DNA from: Symbiodinium natans
Taxonomy: Eukaryota > Sar > Dinophyceae > Suessiales > Symbiodiniaceae
Assembly (NCBI GenBank): GCA_905221605.1
Contig: CAJNDS010002107.1
Location: 126,001 to 189,421, forward strand
Length of the DNA stretch: 63,421 nt
Direction: 5' to 3'
This document shows positions 1 to 10,019 of the stretch, in pieces. How positions within the stretch are numbered: the stretch's first letter is position 1; each line of letters begins with the position of its first letter. The position numbers were made by a program, and so were the translations under genes. The notes under the pieces were generated by a model, which made no database searches, was not told the origin of the DNA, and was given only the letters and a program-made list of their open reading frames with translations.

Positions 1-281
1 GCTACGTTGCATCGCAAAGGACAACGTAACGGGTATCTATAGGAGGTTGAGGGTTGAAGGTTTCTTGGGGTTTGGTTTCTGGGTTTAAGCGAGGCTGTTG
101 GTGATATGTGATGAGACGGCTTGCTCCTGAGCTTATCTGCAAAGGTGCGCTATGTGGAGTCCCCTGATCGGCCGATCGACATGCCTCTTGACACTGAGGT
201 TTGGGGTGTCTCACGCGCCCTAAACCCGAAGCCCCAAAAGTGCAGCAGGCGATTGAGAGAAGGAAAGGCCGAGATTGAACA

Positions 282-379
282 CCCTAAACCCTAAACCCTA
301 AACCCCAAACCCTAAACCCTAAACCCTAAACCCTAAACCCTAAACCCTAAACCCTAAACCCTAAACCCTAAACCCTAAA
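282..379 (-). repeat. CCCTAAA telomere-type array
   Basis: About 14 near-perfect CCCTAAA units with one CCCCAAA variant. The array runs straight into gcacag and then an open coding-like segment, so it would form the 3' end of an intron. It is an interstitial array, not a chromosome end, because unique sequence lies on both sides. Confidence 0.9.
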
Positions 380-385
380 GCACAG

Positions 386-452
386 GTGCCGGGGCAGGAC
401 CCGGTGCGAGCAATTGCCGATGAAGGGAAGGTCATGCCGTGGTCAGTGCTAG
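386..452 (+). CDS. Exon-like segment (protein unknown)
   Basis: An open segment of 22 codons (VPGQDPVRAIADEG...) sits exactly between aaagcacag and a gtaatt donor. The flanking CCCTAAA array ends 6 bases before it. Family not recognised. Composition and both splice-like borders support a real internal exon; no start codon is expected here. Confidence 0.55.
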
Positions 453-963
453 GTAATTCCACACATTTGCTGGCAACAACTTAAAAATTCAATAGTTCAT
501 GGCTGTCTGGCGGAGGCCTGTTGCTGAGAGCATCTCTCTTCTGCATGTGTTCTTTGCGTGAATGGTTGGGACGATGGCGGGTGTGTACGAAAGTGCCTGA
601 TCCTTCTTTTGTGAGCTTGCGAAGTCGAGAGGCCTCAGCCCTGAATCCAAGCTTTGACCATGTTTAGGGTTTAGGGTTTAGGGTTTAGGGTTTAGGGTTT
701 AGGGTTTAGGGTTTAGGGTTTAGGGTTTAGGGTTTAGGGTTTAGGGTTGGGTTTGGGGCTCAGGGTTGAGGGTTTGGGGTTTAGGGGTGAATCCCTTCAG
801 TGAACTGCACAGCGTTGTGATCACCCCGGAACGTTGGAGCCCCAAACCCTAAGCCCAAAAACGACCAGACCATTTTATCACTTAGGGTTTAGGGTTTAGG
901 GTTTAGGGTTTAGGGTTTAGGGTTAGGGTTTAGGTTTAGGTTTTAGGGTGGTCCTCGCCTCAG
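453..963. repeat. Non-coding stretch with two TTTAGGG arrays
   Basis: Unique AT-balanced sequence to 662, then a TTTAGGG array at 663-747. A short GC-rich piece at about 781-830 could be a small exon (frame SELHSVVITPERW), followed by a second array at 882-948. Apart from that possible exon I see no gene. Confidence 0.6.
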
Positions 964-1020
964 GCTTCTTGACGCACACCACATGCGCGTGCAAGCGATC
1001 CGACGCTATGCTTACGGGCC
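964..1020 (+). CDS. Exon-like segment (protein unknown)
   Basis: Nineteen codons (LLDAHHMRVQAIRRYAYGP) between gcctcag and gtgacc. Basic and hydrophobic composition looks protein-like. Telomere-type arrays lie on both sides. Family unknown. Confidence 0.5.
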
Positions 1021-1669
1021 GTGACCTGCCCCTTCTGGAGGGCTTGGGGCTTGGGGTTTGGGGTTTGGGGCTTTAGGGTTTAGGGCTTAGGAAGGTTTAG
1101 GGTTGAGGAAGGTTGGGGTTTAGGGCTTGGGACGGTTTGGGGTTGAGGAAGGTTAGGGTTTAGGGTTCAGGGTTTAAGGTTTAGGGTTTAGGGTTTGGGT
1201 TTAGGGTTTAGGGTTTATGGTCTAGGGTTTAGGGTATTGGGTTTGGAGTATGCCGGCCGATAAACGAACTCTTCTGCGTGCCTGCTAAACTTGCCTGCCA
1301 TAGTCCTAACTCCAAGAGAAAGGTACCCGAAAGGGGTTTAGGGTCTAGGGTAAGGTGTTCGGCAGGGTTTGGGTTTTGGGGTTCAGGCTCTGGGCCAAAG
1401 GTTTGGAGGTGTAGGGGCGGGGGGGGGGGGAGGAGGATGGGGGGCTCAAGATCTAATCCCATCCCTTCGCTTAGTGGCTCTTTCTCTGGGTTTTTTGGCG
1501 TTAGGTCGAGGATCCTTCAAGCAAGGTCATGTCGGGGACTGTACAGGGATAACGAGGCACCTACTTCCGTTATCTCCTAGGGTATATATAGGAAGCTACT
1601 AGGGAAGCACCTAACTCGAACCCCTAAACCCTCAACCCTAAACCCGAAACCCGAAACCCTAAACCGCAG
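1021..1669. repeat. Degenerate TTTAGGG/TTTGGGG tract plus unique spacer
   Basis: 1040-1240 is a decayed array (TTTAGGG, TTTGGGG, GGAAGG variants). A short open piece near 1278-1326 ends at a gtaccc donor-like site and may be an exon. A poly-G run lies at 1420-1430. Nothing else is recognisable. Confidence 0.5.
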
Positions 1670-1716
1670 CAGGTACATCGTGACGGATGCGGCTCAGCTG
1701 ATTGAGGGAATTGAAG
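1670..1716 (+). CDS. Exon-like segment (protein unknown)
   Basis: Open frame RYIVTDAAQLIEGIE between aaaccgcag (directly after degenerate CCCTAAA) and gtttca. The alternative acceptor three bases downstream keeps the same frame. Family unknown. Confidence 0.5.
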
Positions 1717-1833
1717 GTTTCACGACTACAAGCTACTGACGTGAAGAGCCCTTTAACCCTGAACCAGCTGTGGTGCAGGTGAAGAGTCGTTATCCCAAAC
1801 CCTGGCATACCCGAGGCCCAGGTTACGTCACAG

Positions 1834-2110
1834 GCTCGTGCTGGAATGCGTACAAGGCATCTGCAAATTTGGAGGTGCAAAGCTTGGGCTACGCAGGTGG
1901 CAAACCGCAAACCTCGGCCTCAACCCTGGTGAGCCCCACAAGTACAAAATTCAGTCTTCAACCAAAAAGGGCACCCTTTTTGTTCCTAGGTTCCTCTTGG
2001 GCCTAGATGGCCTGAAGCGCGAAACCCTGGACCTTAATCAGAACTTAGCCACAAACCTTCGGCTGCTGGCCATCCTCCTGGGTGTCTGGGTTCCGGGGTT
2101 TAGGGTTTAG
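1834..2110 (+). CDS. Open coding segment, probably two or three exons
   Basis: One frame stays open from gtcacag at 1833 to the TTTAGGG array at about 2097. It reads LVLECVQGICKFG, then NLGLNPGEPHKYKIQ, then LKRETLDLNQNLATNLRLL. Donor-like gtgcaa (about 1876) and gtgagc (1930) suggest it is split. A short hairpin-like AAAAAGGGCACCCTTTTT piece at about 1963-1981 resembles elements at 3150 and 11150 and may be inserted. Function unknown. Confidence 0.45.
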
Positions 2111-2144
2111 GGTTTAGGGTTCTCCTCAATCCCCTCACTTTCAG

Positions 2145-2231
2145 GTGCCGGAGGACCGCGTGGTGCGCGTTCCGATCCACAAGAGTATCCGGTGCGGCGT
2201 GCCAGATGCTGTGGGTTTCCTGTGCCCAGAG
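2145..2231 (+). CDS. Exon-like segment (protein unknown)
   Basis: Twenty-nine codons (VPEDRVVRVPIHKSIRC...) start right after a good acceptor (ccctcactttcag) and end where a long CCCTAAA array begins. It is one of the most convincing exons of the mosaic. The downstream border would need a GA-type donor (gagatc), a type known in dinoflagellates. Confidence 0.6.
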
Positions 2232-2233
2232 AT

Positions 2234-2405
2234 CCCTAAACCCTAAACCCTAAACCCTAAACCCTAAACCCTAAACCCTAAACCCTAAACCCTAAACCCT
2301 AAACCCTAAACCCTAAACCCTAAACCCTAAACCCTAAACCCTAAACCCTAAACCCGAATTCCTAAACCCTAAACCCTAAACCCTAAACCCTAAACCCTAA
2401 CCCTT
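2234..2405 (-). repeat. CCCTAAA telomere-type array
   Basis: About 24 units, one interruption (CCCGAATT) at about 2353. It separates two convincing exon-like segments on the same strand, so it would be transcribed as intron. Confidence 0.95.
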
Positions 2406-2421
2406 AAAGATCTCTTGACAG

Positions 2422-2497
2422 GCATTTGATTCCGGTGGCTGACGTGCGCCAGGCCCTGGTGCCCGTGCGGGGCAACCTTCTTGAGGCGCATGTTTGA
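2422..2497 (+). CDS. Exon-like segment, possible C-terminus
   Basis: Follows tctcttgacag and reads HLIPVADVRQALVPVRGN... to a TGA at 2495. Either the last exon of the gene begun upstream or an internal exon with an unseen donor. Family unknown. Confidence 0.5.
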
Positions 2498-3188
2498 AGA
2501 TTTCAGCTGAGGGCCTGCTTTGACAGCCCAGATGGAAAAAAAGGGTTTAGGGTTTAGGGTTTAGGGTTTAGGGTTTAGGGTACCCTTATAAGGAAGGACA
2601 TTTTTAAGTTTTTTGGGAGTTTCTTCAGCAAATAGTACTGTAGGGTTTAGGATTCAGGGCTTCAAAGTTTCAGGCATAGGGCTGGGGCACGCAGACGGGG
2701 GAGAGGGGGCGCAACGGGACAAAGACACCCTAAACCCTATAAACCCTTAAACCCCGTTAAAACCTTTAAACCCTATGAACCCTACAAACGCCAAAACCCT
2801 AGAAACCCTAGAAACCCGGAAAAACCCTGTAATCCCTTTCAACCCCCTAAACCCCAACCCTACATAAACCCTATAAACCCGCAACCTTCTAAGCCCTCAA
2901 CCCTAAGCGGAGAGATAACCCTAAACCCTAAACCCTAAACCCTAAACCCTAAACCCTAAACCCTAAACCCTAAACCCTAAACCCTAAACCCTAAACCCTA
3001 TGGCGCCTGTGTCCATCCTTCAGCTCTATGAGGATGGAGCCAGAGTAGGCCCTTATTTCCTTCTTTTAGGGTTAAGGTTCCCTTACTAGGGTTTGGGGTT
3101 TAGGGTTTAGGGTTTAGGGTTTAGGGTTTAGGGTTTAGGGCCCCTTAAAAAGGGCACCCTTTTTAATCCTAGGTTAATCCTGGGTCTA
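2498..3188. repeat. Repeat-rich spacer
   Basis: Holds a TTTAGGG array (about 2545-2580), a diverged CCCTATAAACC-type tract (2727-2910), a clean CCCTAAA array (2917-3000), a very small exon candidate at about 3022-3041 (LYEDGA), and a TTTAGGG array (3091-3140) fused to AAAAAGGGCACCCTTTTT. Confidence 0.6.
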
Positions 3189-3271
3189 GATGAGTCTGAG
3201 GATGGAGCCTTACGTCAACCCCAGCTGGTGCAATCCGCCGTGGTGCGGGAAGGCCAGCATTTGGGGCTCAG
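3189..3271 (+). CDS. Exon-like segment (protein unknown)
   Basis: Starts at ggtctag and reads DESEDGALRQPQLVQSAVV... up to CTCAG|GGTTTTAGG. Acidic then hydrophobic, coding-like. Family unknown. Confidence 0.45.
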
Positions 3272-4133
3272 GGTTTTAGGCTGTACGATTTGGGGTTCAC
3301 AGCCCTGAATAGGGACTATAAGAGGGCGGGGGAGTACTATAATCCCCCCAAAAAGGACTGTTAGTATAAGGGGGAACATCGTAAGGTCAGCTGCCAAAAA
3401 AGGGGTTTTACGTGCCTTGTCTGCAGGACGGCTCTCTTTATGTCGGGTTCCGTTGTTGTGCTGCTGTTTCGTTCTGCTGTCCTGTGCCACTAAGCTACAT
3501 GCGAGTGCAATCGCCAGCCGTTTTTTTCTTCTTAGTTGCATATAGTAGGTTTCGTTGTGTTGGTCGTATGTTTGTGGTGTGTTCAGCAAAATGACGCCAC
3601 TGCGCTCCACATGCAGTTGTCGCACCACGTAGAGTGTGACGAAATGGCATGTGAGGCATCTGCAGGCTTATGTAGGGTAGCACTAGGGGCGAGACACAGC
3701 ATCCGACGGAACCCTAAAACCCTAACCCTGGGATGCTAGAAGTAAGGGCCCGGCTCAGATTCACGGGCACAGGCTCCAGCATGGCCCCCCCCTGGATCCT
3801 TCTCCACCCCCGAAGCCCTGAAAGCCTCCCTCAACCCTCCACCCCTCAACCCTCCACCCTGAACCCCTCAACCCAGTACTGTGCATGGTCACACAGCATA
3901 CTCAAGCCCAATAAGGAACAAAAAACTTGCTTTTTAAAAGTCACCCCGCCCCCCTTTGGTGCAGTTTTGTTAATTTCAATTCACCCTAAACCCTAAACCC
4001 TACACCCTAAACCCTAAACCCTAAACCATGTGGGGCAGAAGCTGGGGACGTTAGTCGCAGGCTCCTTTATGAACTTGTGCAGTGCCTTGGTCCTTGAGCC
4101 TCCTTGCCTCCGGTATTTTCAAACTTCAACTCT
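3272..4133. other. Spacer with hairpin remnant and weak ORFs
   Basis: 3299-3382 matches the GGGATGTTCCCCC hairpin family (AGGACTGTTAGTATAAGGGGGAACATC arm). Open pieces at about 3413-3594 and 4056-4120 are possible exons, but no frame is convincing. A short CCCTAAA array lies at 3984-4027. Confidence 0.4.
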
Positions 4134-4470
4134 TGGGGTTTAGGGTTTAGGGTTTAAGGGTTTAGGGGTTTTGGGTTTAGGGGTTTAGGGTTTAAGGTTT
4201 AGGGGTTTAAGAGTTTGAGGGTTTAGGGTTTGAGGTTTAGAGGTTTAAGGGTTTAAGGGTCCAGGGGTTTAGGGTTTAGGGGTTTAGGGTTTAGGGGCTT
4301 AGGGTTTAAGGTTTAGGGGTGTAGGGGTTTAGGGGTTTAGAGGTTTAGGGGTTTAGGGGTTTAGGGGTTTAGGGGTTTAGGGTTTAAGGGCTTAACGGCT
4401 TCAGGTTTAGGGTTTAGGGTTACAGGGTTTAAGGGTTTAGGGGTTTAGGTGTGAGGGTTAAGGGTTCTCG
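4134..4470 (+). repeat. Degenerate TTTAGGG/TTTAGGGG array
   Basis: Units vary between TTTAGGG, TTTAGGGG and TTTAAGGG, unlike the perfect arrays nearby. This suggests an older array decaying by slippage. Confidence 0.9.
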
Positions 4471-4565
4471 GTTTTGGGTTAAACCCCGCCTTGAGCTGCC
4501 GAATACCTTCTTTGCAAGGGTAAGCGGCCCTGTTTTCCGTTTCGGAAGCCAGAAATCAGAAGGTC

Positions 4566-4675
4566 AGCCCTCCCTCCCTCCCTACCCTACACCCTACACC
4601 CTGCACCCTACACCCTACACCCTACACCCTAAACCCTAAACCCTAAACCCTAAACCCTAAACCCTAAACCCTAAA
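4566..4675 (-). repeat. CCCTACA to CCCTAAA array
   Basis: Begins with CCCTACA units and shifts to CCCTAAA, so variant units have been locally homogenised. Confidence 0.9.
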
Positions 4676-4708
4676 CTCTTCACCCCATGTGGGCTCGCTC
4701 CCTGCCAG

Positions 4709-4755
4709 GCGAGGCGCAGCAAGCGGAGAAGCGAAAAAGTGCCGCCACGTGGAGG
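4709..4755 (+). CDS. Short exon-like segment
   Basis: Reads GEAQQAEKRKSAATW after ctgccag and stops at GGAGGATTTAGGG. Charged and helical in look. Family unknown. Confidence 0.4.
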
Positions 4756-4843
4756 ATTTAGGGTTTGGGGTTTAGGGTTTAGGGTGTAGGGGAAAGGGTT
4801 TAGGGTTTAGGGTTTAGGGTTTAGGGAAGGGTTTAGAGTCCAG

Positions 4844-4909
4844 ATTCGAAATCTCGAGGACACGTGCCGACGCGAGACCCCAGAACCCTGCATGGGCCAA
4901 AGCTCACTA
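4844..4909 (+). CDS. Exon-like segment (protein unknown)
   Basis: Follows gagtccag; frame IRNLEDTCRRETPEPC... is open to the next array. A donor is not clear. Family unknown. Confidence 0.4.
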
Positions 4910-5099
4910 GGGTATAGGGTTGAGGGCTTGGGGTTTAGGGTTTAGGGTTTGGGGTTTCGGGGTTTAGGGTTTAGGGTTCAGGGTTTAGGGTTTAGGGTTT
5001 AGGGTTTAGGGTTTAGGATTGTGGGCTTTTTCGTGACATGTGCCCCCTCGACCCCAAACCCGAAGTAAACCTCAATGCCTAAACCCAAAACTCCAGCTA

Positions 5100-5513
5100 C
5101 CCTAAACCCTAAACCCTAAACCCTAAACCCTAAACCCTAAACCCTAAACCCTAAACCCTAAACCCTAAACCCTAAACCCTAAACCCTAAACCTTAAAGCC
5201 TAAACCCTAAACCCTAAACCCTAAACCCAAAACCCTTAAACCCTAAACCCTAAACCCTAAACCCTAAACCCTGAACAATGAACCCTGAACCCTGAACCCT
5301 GAACCCTGAACCCTGAACCCTGAACCCTGAACCCTGAACCCTGAACCCTAAACCAACCCTAAACCAACCCTAAACCCTAAACCCTAAACCCTAAACCCTA
5401 AACCCCAAACCCCAAACCCCGAAACCCCAAACCCGAAACCCCGAAACCCTAAACCCTAAACCCTAAACCCCAAACCCTAAACCCCAAACCCCAAACCCCA
5501 AACCCTAAACCCC
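5100..5513 (-). repeat. Long CCCTAAA array with CCCTGAA and CCCCAAA blocks
   Basis: More than 400 bp. Pure CCCTAAA changes to a block of CCCTGAA (about 5270-5345) and then CCCCAAA/CCCGAAA. It ends 6 bases before a strong exon candidate (ctgcag). Confidence 0.95.
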
Positions 5514-5519
5514 CTGCAG

Positions 5520-5599
5520 CAGTTTGAGCTCGGCTCAAATCACCCGGCTTTGCGCGAGCCGGGCCCCGATCCAATGTCAGTGGCGGGCTCGGAGTTCAG
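5520..5599 (+). CDS. Exon-like segment (protein unknown)
   Basis: Directly follows accccctgcag at the end of a 410-bp array. Reads QFELGSNHPALREPGPD... and ends at TTCAG|GGTTTAGGG. Good coding composition. Family unknown. Confidence 0.55.
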
Positions 5600-5806
5600 G
5601 GTTTAGGGTTCAGGGTTTTAGGGTTTAGGGTTTAGGGTTTCGGGTTTCGGGTTCAGAGCTCAGGGTTTAGGGTTTAGGGTTTTTGGGCGTTTTAGGATTT
5701 AGGGGTTAGGGCGCCAATGAGGGCAGATCCCTCCTCAAAAGATGGTTTCGGGTCTAGGGTTTAGGGTCTAGGGTTTAGGGTTTAGGGGAGAGGGAGAGGT
5801 GTCCAG

Positions 5807-5866
5807 GGAGCCCACGACCCCGCAAGTAAGACAGGTACCTTCGACGATATGCAGGGTTCGCCTTAA
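5807..5866 (+). CDS. Exon-like segment, possible C-terminus
   Basis: Follows gtgtccag and reads GAHDPASKTGTFDDMQGSP then TAA. A gtaagac donor-like site inside offers another reading. Family unknown. Confidence 0.4.
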   Translation, partial: GAHDPASKTGTFDDMQGSP

Positions 5867-6013
5867 TGAAGGGAAAGCTGTGCCTTACTCCAGGAGTCTT
5901 TGGGCTCCGCCCCTGGTTTGGGGTTTAGGGTTTAGGGTTTGGGGTTTAGGGTTTAGGGTTTAGGGTTTAGGGTTTAGGGCTAGTACTGTTACATCTGGGG
6001 TAGTTGAGAGCGT

Positions 6014-6078
6014 CTCCCACCAGCCCGCTCAGCTCCGAAAATCTAACGAACCAGCTGCCCAATGCTCCGGTCCAGCAG
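6014..6078 (+). CDS. Exon-like segment (protein unknown)
   Basis: Reads SPTSPLSSENLTNQLPNAPV.. and ends at GCAG|gtagtc. The 5' border is not clear. Family unknown. Confidence 0.4.
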
Positions 6079-6291
6079 GTAGTCGCAGACTGGTGTTTCT
6101 GTGTATGTAACCATAAACCCTAAACCTTGCACCCTAAACCCTAAACCCTCAACCCTAAACCCTAAACCCTAAACCCGAAACCCCACACCCTAAACCCTAA
6201 ACCTTACACCCTAAACCCTAAACCCTAAACCCTAAACCCTAAACCTTACACCCTAAACCCTACACCCTAAACCCTACACCCTAAACCTTGC

Positions 6292-6338
6292 CTGCTGGAG
6301 ATGGCGGCAGGTCGCTTCATTCAAGAGCCTGCGCACAG
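6292..6338 (+). CDS. Exon-like segment (protein unknown)
   Basis: Reads LLEMAAGRFIQEPAH and ends at CACAG|gtaggg. It comes directly after a CCCTAAA/CCCTACA array. Family unknown. Confidence 0.45.
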
Positions 6339-6769
6339 GTAGGGCACGAGTTGTCGCATTAACCTCCTTTGTCACACCTGGGCCTAAAACCTGAAAGTCA
6401 GAACCTTAAACCTTCAACCCTAAACCCTATAAACCCCTACAAGCCTAACAGGAAGAACCCTAAACATCATAGATACCCGATACCCCCCGTGAACCCCCCT
6501 CCCTTAAGCAGCCTATAATCAACAAAATTCCAAACCGAGCCAAAAGTCCCCCAAAGTAAGAACCTAAAACCTTCAACCACAAACCCTGTAAAAACCTTCA
6601 AAAAGTAAGAGCCCTAAACGTAGCAACCCTAAACCATATTCAGCTAAACCCTATAACCAAAACCTATAAAACCCAAAAAGCAAGAGCCCTAAACGTAGTA
6701 ACCCTGAACCTTACTCAGCTAAGCCCTACAACCAACAGAGTTCTACTCGTACAGTTTTTAAAGCCGTGG
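6339..6769. repeat. Highly diverged CCCTAAA-derived tract
   Basis: 6400-6740 holds scattered CCCTA(T)AAAC, AACCCTGAACC and a near-duplicate phrase (AAAAAGTAAGAGCCCTAAACGTAG at about 6600 and 6676). It looks like an old array broken by point changes. No gene seen. Confidence 0.5.
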
Positions 6770-6868
6770 CGGCTCTTCGAGTTTGCTGGGGCCTCCCTGC
6801 GCACCTCGGCTGTGCGCCTCCAGCTGCGTCCTGCCCGCGACATGGAGGCCGGGCCCTATAGACCCTAA
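6770..6868 (+). CDS. Exon-like segment (protein unknown)
   Basis: Reads RLFEFAGASLRTSAVRLQLR... for 32 codons, then a stop inside CCCTAAG repeat sequence. Amphipathic, coding-like. Donor unclear. Family unknown. Confidence 0.5.
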   Translation, partial: RLFEFAGASLRTSAVRLQLRPARDMEAGPYRP

Positions 6869-7118
6869 GAAACCTTTAGTTAGAGCCCTAAAACCCTTTA
6901 AGCCCTCAACGCCCTTAAAGCCCTTAATACCCTTAAAGCCCTTAAAGCCCTTAAACCCTTGAAACCCTGAAAGCCCTTAAAAACCCAATGAAGCCCTTAA
7001 AACCCTTGAAAGCCTTGAAACCCTTCAAGCCCTATAAGCCCTACAAACCCTAAACCCTAAACCCTAAACCCTAAACCCTAAACCCTAAACCCTAAACCCT
7101 AAACCCTAAGAGTTCTTC
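6869..7118 (-). repeat. CCCTTAAAG/CCCTAAA array
   Basis: CCCTTAAAG and CCCTTGAAA nonamers grade into pure CCCTAAA at 7045-7118. Confidence 0.85.
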
Positions 7119-7166
7119 AGGTGACGAAACCCTAAGCCCCAGACCCTCGAGGCCGAACAGCCGGTA

Positions 7167-7335
7167 ACTTGGAGGTTCAGGGTACTTATAACCAGGGGTT
7201 TAGGGTTTAGGGTTTAGGGTTTAGGGTTTAGGGTGTAGGGTTTAGGCCGCTGCAATTATATGCCCCCTAAGTCCCCCAAGCAAGTTATATGAAGACTGAT
7301 AATTGGGGTGATAAGTGCCCATGGACCTCCAAGTA
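7167..7335. mobile_element. Hairpin element, family D, with TTTAGGG array inside
   Basis: Left end ACTTGGAGGTTCAGGGTACTTAT and right end ATAAGTGCCCATGGACCTCCAAGT are inverted repeats. A TTTAGGG array (7197-7245) sits between the arms. Other family members: 13397, 32855 and 34284, with a partial copy at 49314. Confidence 0.7.
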
Positions 7336-7504
7336 GCCCTTGCGAGGCTGGGTCAGGGTAGTAGGTTCCTGGGCGCTCAGAACGCCATGCAAGCGCTTTG
7401 AGTTCAAGGGTACATCGGTTTAGGATTTAGGGCTTAGGGTTGAGGGCTTAGGGTTTAATTTGAGTTTAGGGTTTAGAGTTTGAGATCCCAGCAGCTAGGG
7501 CGGG

Positions 7505-7604
7505 NNNNNNNNNNNNNNNNNNNNNNNNNNNNNNNNNNNNNNNNNNNNNNNNNNNNNNNNNNNNNNNNNNNNNNNNNNNNNNNNNNNNNNNNNNNNNNNN
7601 NNNN
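7505..7604. other. Assembly gap of 100 N
   Basis: Exactly 100 N, the usual placeholder for a scaffold join of unknown size. It abuts a TTTAGGG array, so the join was probably broken by repeats. Confidence 0.98.
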
Positions 7605-7703
7605 GGTTTAGGGTTTAGGGTTTAGGGTTTAGGGTTTAGGGTTTAGGGTTTAGGGTTTAGGGTTTAGGGTTTAGGGTTTAGGGTTTAGGGTTTAGGGTTT
7701 AGG
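7605..7703 (+). repeat. TTTAGGG telomere-type array
   Basis: About 14 perfect units starting at the scaffold gap, so its true length is unknown. Confidence 0.95.
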
Positions 7704-7722
7704 GTCCCCTGGCAGGGTGCAG

Positions 7723-7782
7723 GCCCTGCTTCGGCTTGGGGCTACCAAGGGCTGCAGGAGGAAGGACTGCCCTGGTCCTTGA
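7723..7782 (+). CDS. Exon-like segment (protein unknown)
   Basis: Follows gcagggtgcag and reads ALLRLGATKGCRRKDCPGP then TGA. Basic, two cysteines. Could be a last exon. Family unknown. Confidence 0.45.
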   Translation, partial: ALLRLGATKGCRRKDCPGP

Positions 7783-8304
7783 ACGTACATCTCCTTGACT
7801 CTCAGAAAGACCGGTATACGGACGACCCCTATTTTATCCCGGTATTTTGATAAAGAATAGGAGATCATGAAGAAATACTATATGAAATTCATCAAAAACA
7901 AGACTAAGAACAAGAAATGAGTTGCACTGCATGAGAAATTGAGTGTGTTCCCTCCCCTAAACTCCAATGTGTCTCGTACCAGAAGAAGCGCGAATATCAC
8001 CTAGACACCTATGACTAGGTCGGGTGAGGTGGTTAGGGGACCTGTACCTGTGCGCGAATATCAGGAACTTTTTCTCCCTCTCCCTAAGTTTAAACCCCCT
8101 ACCCCCTGATACTAAATACCCCTTCCCTCTCCTTATAGTTAGATTTCAGTATACCGGGGCATTTAGTATTAGAAGTAGGGAGGGCTTAATATGAGGGCAG
8201 AGGGGATGAATCATGACCCCTCCGACACTGCCCTCAAGCCCTCGCACAGGGCGCCGATACCGGCCGGGGCAGACGAAGAGGCGGGAGTTGGGAAGGCGGA
8301 GATA
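7783..8304. other. AT-richer spacer, no gene seen
   Basis: 7830-7930 is A-rich. CCCCTATTTTATCCCGGTA (7826) and a partly complementary AGTATACCGGGGCATTTAG (8146) hint at the ends of a hairpin or TIR element of about 330 bp, but the pairing is imperfect. No coding frame. Confidence 0.35.
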
Positions 8305-8590
8305 CCCTAAACCCTAAACCCTAAACCCTAAACCCTAAACCCCTAAACCCTAAACCCTAAACCCTAAACCCTAAACCCTAAACCCTAAACCCTAAACCCT
8401 AAACCCTAAACCCTAAACCCTAAACCCTAAACCCTAAACCCTAAACCCTAACCTCTAAACCCTAAACCCTAAACCCTAAACCCTAAACCCTAAACCCTAA
8501 ACCCTAAACCCTAAACCCTAAACCCTAAACCCTAAACCCTAAACCCTAAACCCTAAACCCTAAACCCTAAACCCTAAACCCTAAACCCAA
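8305..8590 (-). repeat. Longest near-perfect CCCTAAA array
   Basis: About 40 units over 285 bp with only two irregular units. Among the longest pure arrays in the window. Confidence 0.97.
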
Positions 8591-9334
8591 CCCCCTAACC
8601 CCCTAAACGAAGTGGAAGAGGCAAGGTTTCGAGCGCGTAGTCCATTCTGGACGTGCTGAGGACTTAAAGCTGTTAAACTCTCGATGGCTGGGGACCGCCC
8701 CCCTCCCCCCCCCCTCACCCCGATTGAGTAGCGCCTTGTCGGAAAAGCTGCCTGAGCTGAGCTTTTGTCATCTCGTTTTTCGTGCACCTTGCCTAAGCAC
8801 CCAGAAGCTCAAAGCCGCTTCTTTCCAGGAGCGCCTGGTCGATTCTGTCGGGTGGGGGGGGGTTGTTCTAAATGCTGGCCTCCTTCTCTGGACCTTCTTT
8901 CGTCGGGTCCCTGACATACATTGTGTGGCTGCTCAGTGGCCATTGATGCCTCGGTCAAAAACTCTGTAAACAGAAAAGCGAGTGCAACGTCCATCCGTCC
9001 ACGTTTGGGGGTCACACTGGCCCGTCGAGCTGGATCCCGCCCGTTTTCTTTGTCGTAGTTGGGTAACATTTTACATTTTTAAGGGTACTTAAACCCAATA
9101 AGGAATATAATTTTAAATTTTAATACTATCCCAACCATGAACTAGTTTTGGGGTTTTGGGTCTTGGGTTTACAACAGAGCCCTGGAAGGTTATAGCGTTC
9201 TGAAGGGAGGGAGGTTCATGGGGGGTGGGTGCCCAGGGAACCTTCTTAGGGTTTTAGGGAGTCGTGGGGGGAGTACTAGAGGACCTTAGGCTACATACCC
9301 CCCTTCCCTTAAGGACCCTCTAAGAAGGCCGCAC
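8591..9334. other. Spacer with uncertain ORFs
   Basis: A frame just after the array (NEVEEARFRARSPFWTC, about 8606-8659) may be an exon. An 81-codon + frame (8724-8969) lacks splice support. 9223-9330 is a hairpin-like piece (CCTTCTTAGGG... / CCCTCTAAGAAGG). Poly-C run at 8699-8714. Confidence 0.35.
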
Positions 9335-9417
9335 GGAATGGGCGTCGGTGACCGCGTTGGCATTCTGCTGGACCTAAGGCGTGGGTGCTGTACTGGGACC
9401 GGAATTCAGCCTCGCCT
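9335..9417 (+). CDS. Exon-like segment, SPRY-like motif
   Basis: Frame GMGVGDRVGILLDLRRG... is open and ends at a consensus donor, CCT|GTAAGT. The pattern GD-x-VG-x-LLD resembles the core strand of SPRY domains (GD.IG.LLD..), but the segment is too short to be sure. The intron that would follow is the AT-rich block 9418-10016. Confidence 0.45.
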
Positions 9418-10016
9418 GTAAGTAATATGATGGTATACGAATAACTCGTATGCAATGCAGAGTAGGCATGTGATAATTAATACGAAAATGTAATAGAACA
9501 GTATAGCATTAAAACGGTTCATCACATTCTGATATAGTAATATAGCGGTATTATAATATAGTGGTACAATACTAGAATATTTTGATATTCTCTTCGACAA
9601 TAATGAATAACTCATGTAATATAGCAATCGAACTGTATAGCAAATATACTACACTAAGACAACAACAAAATTTTATATTGAACCAGAACAGTAGAAACAG
9701 ATAAGAATATGGTAACGTAACAGTATGATAATGAAAGAATGAAACATGTAAGAAGAACATAAGATGACAATGACATTGCAGAATTAAACATGATACGTCT
9801 TATTATCGTACAACGTAAAATATTTCTTCGAATCCGACAACATACTTGCATTATTCTCCAAATGCTTTAATTTCATCATATCAAAACTTTTGAAATATCA
9901 CTATAAGAATATCGCCATCTATACATTCATAGGGGGTAATACGATAGCATGATAATATAAGAAGACAATACAAGAATTATGTACTTGCATAATACCATGA
10001 GAACATGATAATTTAA
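9418..10016. other. AT-rich island, possible intron
   Basis: Roughly 600 bp rich in A/T (tataatat, gataat, aatatg words), in sharp contrast to the GC-rich surroundings. It begins at a GTAAGT donor and ends near atttaag before the next open frame. The ORFs read on the minus strand here are low-complexity and not credible. Confidence 0.5.
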
Positions 10017-10019
10017 GAG

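Noticed and set aside
1-7118. A true chromosome end (telomere) in the window
   Set aside because: Arrays occur in both orientations with unique and coding-like sequence on both sides and none is terminal; they are interstitial.
9406-9851. Minus-strand ORFs of 62-73 codons in the AT-rich block
   Set aside because: Tyr/Leu/Ile-rich low-complexity translations of AT-rich DNA; no domain, and stop-poor only by chance.
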